From the NCBI RefSeq assembly GCF_019455445.1, contig NZ_JAHWUS010000003.1, positions 310,001 through 374,000 of the forward strand: a DNA stretch of 64,000 nucleotides. Reading direction: 5' to 3'. This document shows positions 63,446 through 64,000 of the stretch, piece after piece (the stretch's first letter is position 1; each line of letters starts with the position of its first letter). The translations under genes and the position numbers were made by a program. This DNA is from Pseudaquidulcibacter saccharophilus (GTDB taxonomy: Bacteria > Pseudomonadota > Alphaproteobacteria > Caulobacterales > Aquidulcibacteraceae). The notes under the pieces are model-generated. The model was given only the letters and a program-made list of their open reading frames with translations, did not search any database and had not been told where the DNA came from.

Positions 63446-64000
63446 TTATAGTGATGGGTTACCCGGCAATGGCGGTGATGCTCGTTTTAATACGATGGCA
63501 ATGCGGCGGTTTGCAGGTTGGTACGGATCATCTGGAAACAATGGCTCTGTACCCGCTTTGCCAGCGATTTGTGAAACGCGCTCATCAGGAATGCCTGTCG
63601 ATTCTAAAACCCTGCGGGCGGCGTTGGCGCGTGCAGTTGAAATTTCCCAATTTGAATTATTAGGGTCATTATTAGGGGAGGCATCAGTATGACCATAAAT
63701 AATAATCTGGTTTGGCAATTGCATAATTACCCGTGATGCGGCGCGTAGCAAAACCTTGGCGCGGTCATTTGGTTCGGTTGAGCCTGGTTCAAACATTGGG
63801 CGGCCTTCTTGGTCAACCAATTGAATGCGCAGACCTTCTTTGGTTTGGTCAACAATAATATTGTTTGAAAGCTGTGCCAGCTCTGGTAAATCTTGTAATG
63901 CTTGGCGCAGTGAAATTTCCGCTTGCTGGAAATCAGCGCTTTCTTGTTGTGATGCCTCGGAATCTTCACCAGTTGAGCCAGAGGTTTCACCATTGGCATT
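63446..64000 (-). CDS. motB: MotB-type flagellar stator protein (5' partial)
   Basis: The reading frame is open to the right edge, with about 184 C-terminal residues visible, so the membrane anchor is outside the window. The OmpA-like peptidoglycan-binding domain has TKEGLRIQLVDQEGRPMF, IIIYGHTDASP and STARANAARRVLES, with ANRRIAIVLKR at the end. The preceding region is polar and acidic. MotB anchors the flagellar motor stator. The 5' gene, presumably motA, is expected beyond the window. Confidence 0.85.
   Translation of the reverse strand, partial: NANGETSGSTGEDSEASQQESADFQQAEISLRQALQDLPELAQLSNNIIVDQTKEGLRIQLVDQEGRPMFEPGSTEPNDRAKVLLRAASRVIMQLPNQIIIYGHTDASPNNDPNNSNWEISTARANAARRVLESTGIPDERVSQIAGKAGTEPLFPDDPYQPANRRIAIVLKRASPPLPGNPSL

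Overview
The window looks like a chromosomal segment of an AT-leaning proteobacterium, most likely an alphaproteobacterium. The main evidence is the minus-strand run rpsF-rpsR-rplI ... dnaB-alr-radA-cvpA-purF, together with bamB-der, a long (194 aa) L9, bpt and a MotB-type stator gene. I see no tRNA, rRNA, CRISPR array or intact insertion sequence. Genus and family cannot be assigned from the sequence alone.

Layout. (1) 1-12.8 kb is housekeeping: partial bamB, der, a ParD-like/methionine aminopeptidase pair behind a 16-bp palindrome, an SDR gene, purF, cvpA, radA, alr, dnaB, an AhpD-like gene, and the ribosomal genes rplI, rpsR and rpsF. (2) 13-16.5 kb holds two secreted proteins (ClpP-like fold; TraB/GumN-like), a MITE-like inverted-repeat element and kdsD. 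(3) 16.5-27.9 kb is a complete, tightly packed glycogen operon, transcribed in the order glgX-malQ fusion, glgP, glgB, glgC, glgA. (4) 28-38.9 kb is a sulfur/lipoate module: a lipoate-ligase-like protein fused to a Cys-rich DUF116-like domain, a GcvH-like lipoate-binding protein (LbpA type), two DsrE-family proteins, a TusA, a FadL-type outer-membrane protein, a histone-deacetylase-fold enzyme, and an overlapping operon that resembles lipS1-lipT-lipS2-sLpl(AB). (5) 38.9-52.5 kb is an Isp-type membrane-bound [NiFe] hydrogenase (small subunit, Isp1 cytochrome b, large subunit, short HupE, Isp2 HdrD-like) with a nearly complete maturation set (protease, HupH-like, hypF, HupK-like, hypA, hypB, hypC, hypD, hypE) plus a second HypC. 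(6) 52.5-64 kb is mixed: two paralogous secreted proteins, clpB, an isoprenylcysteine-methyltransferase-like protein, a POT peptide transporter, small proteins, an SDR, a MmcQ-like protein, an outer-membrane protein, bpt and partial motB.

How the parts fit (inference). The LbpA, TusA and DsrE proteins are the partners that accompany the sulfur-oxidizing heterodisulfide-reductase-like (sHdr) pathway, in which LbpA carries sulfur on a dedicated lipoate assembled by sLpl(AB) and the radical-SAM enzymes LipS1/LipS2. No shdrC1B1AC2B2 genes are visible here. Either they lie elsewhere or this LbpA works with another partner. The adjacent hydrogenase uses an HdrD-like Isp2 and a cytochrome b to pass H2 electrons to the quinone pool. 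Together the two modules suggest a chemolithotrophic (H2 plus reduced sulfur) lifestyle with glycogen storage. The LbpA module with its DUF116-fused ligase and FadL porin is the best candidate for an incompletely described system.
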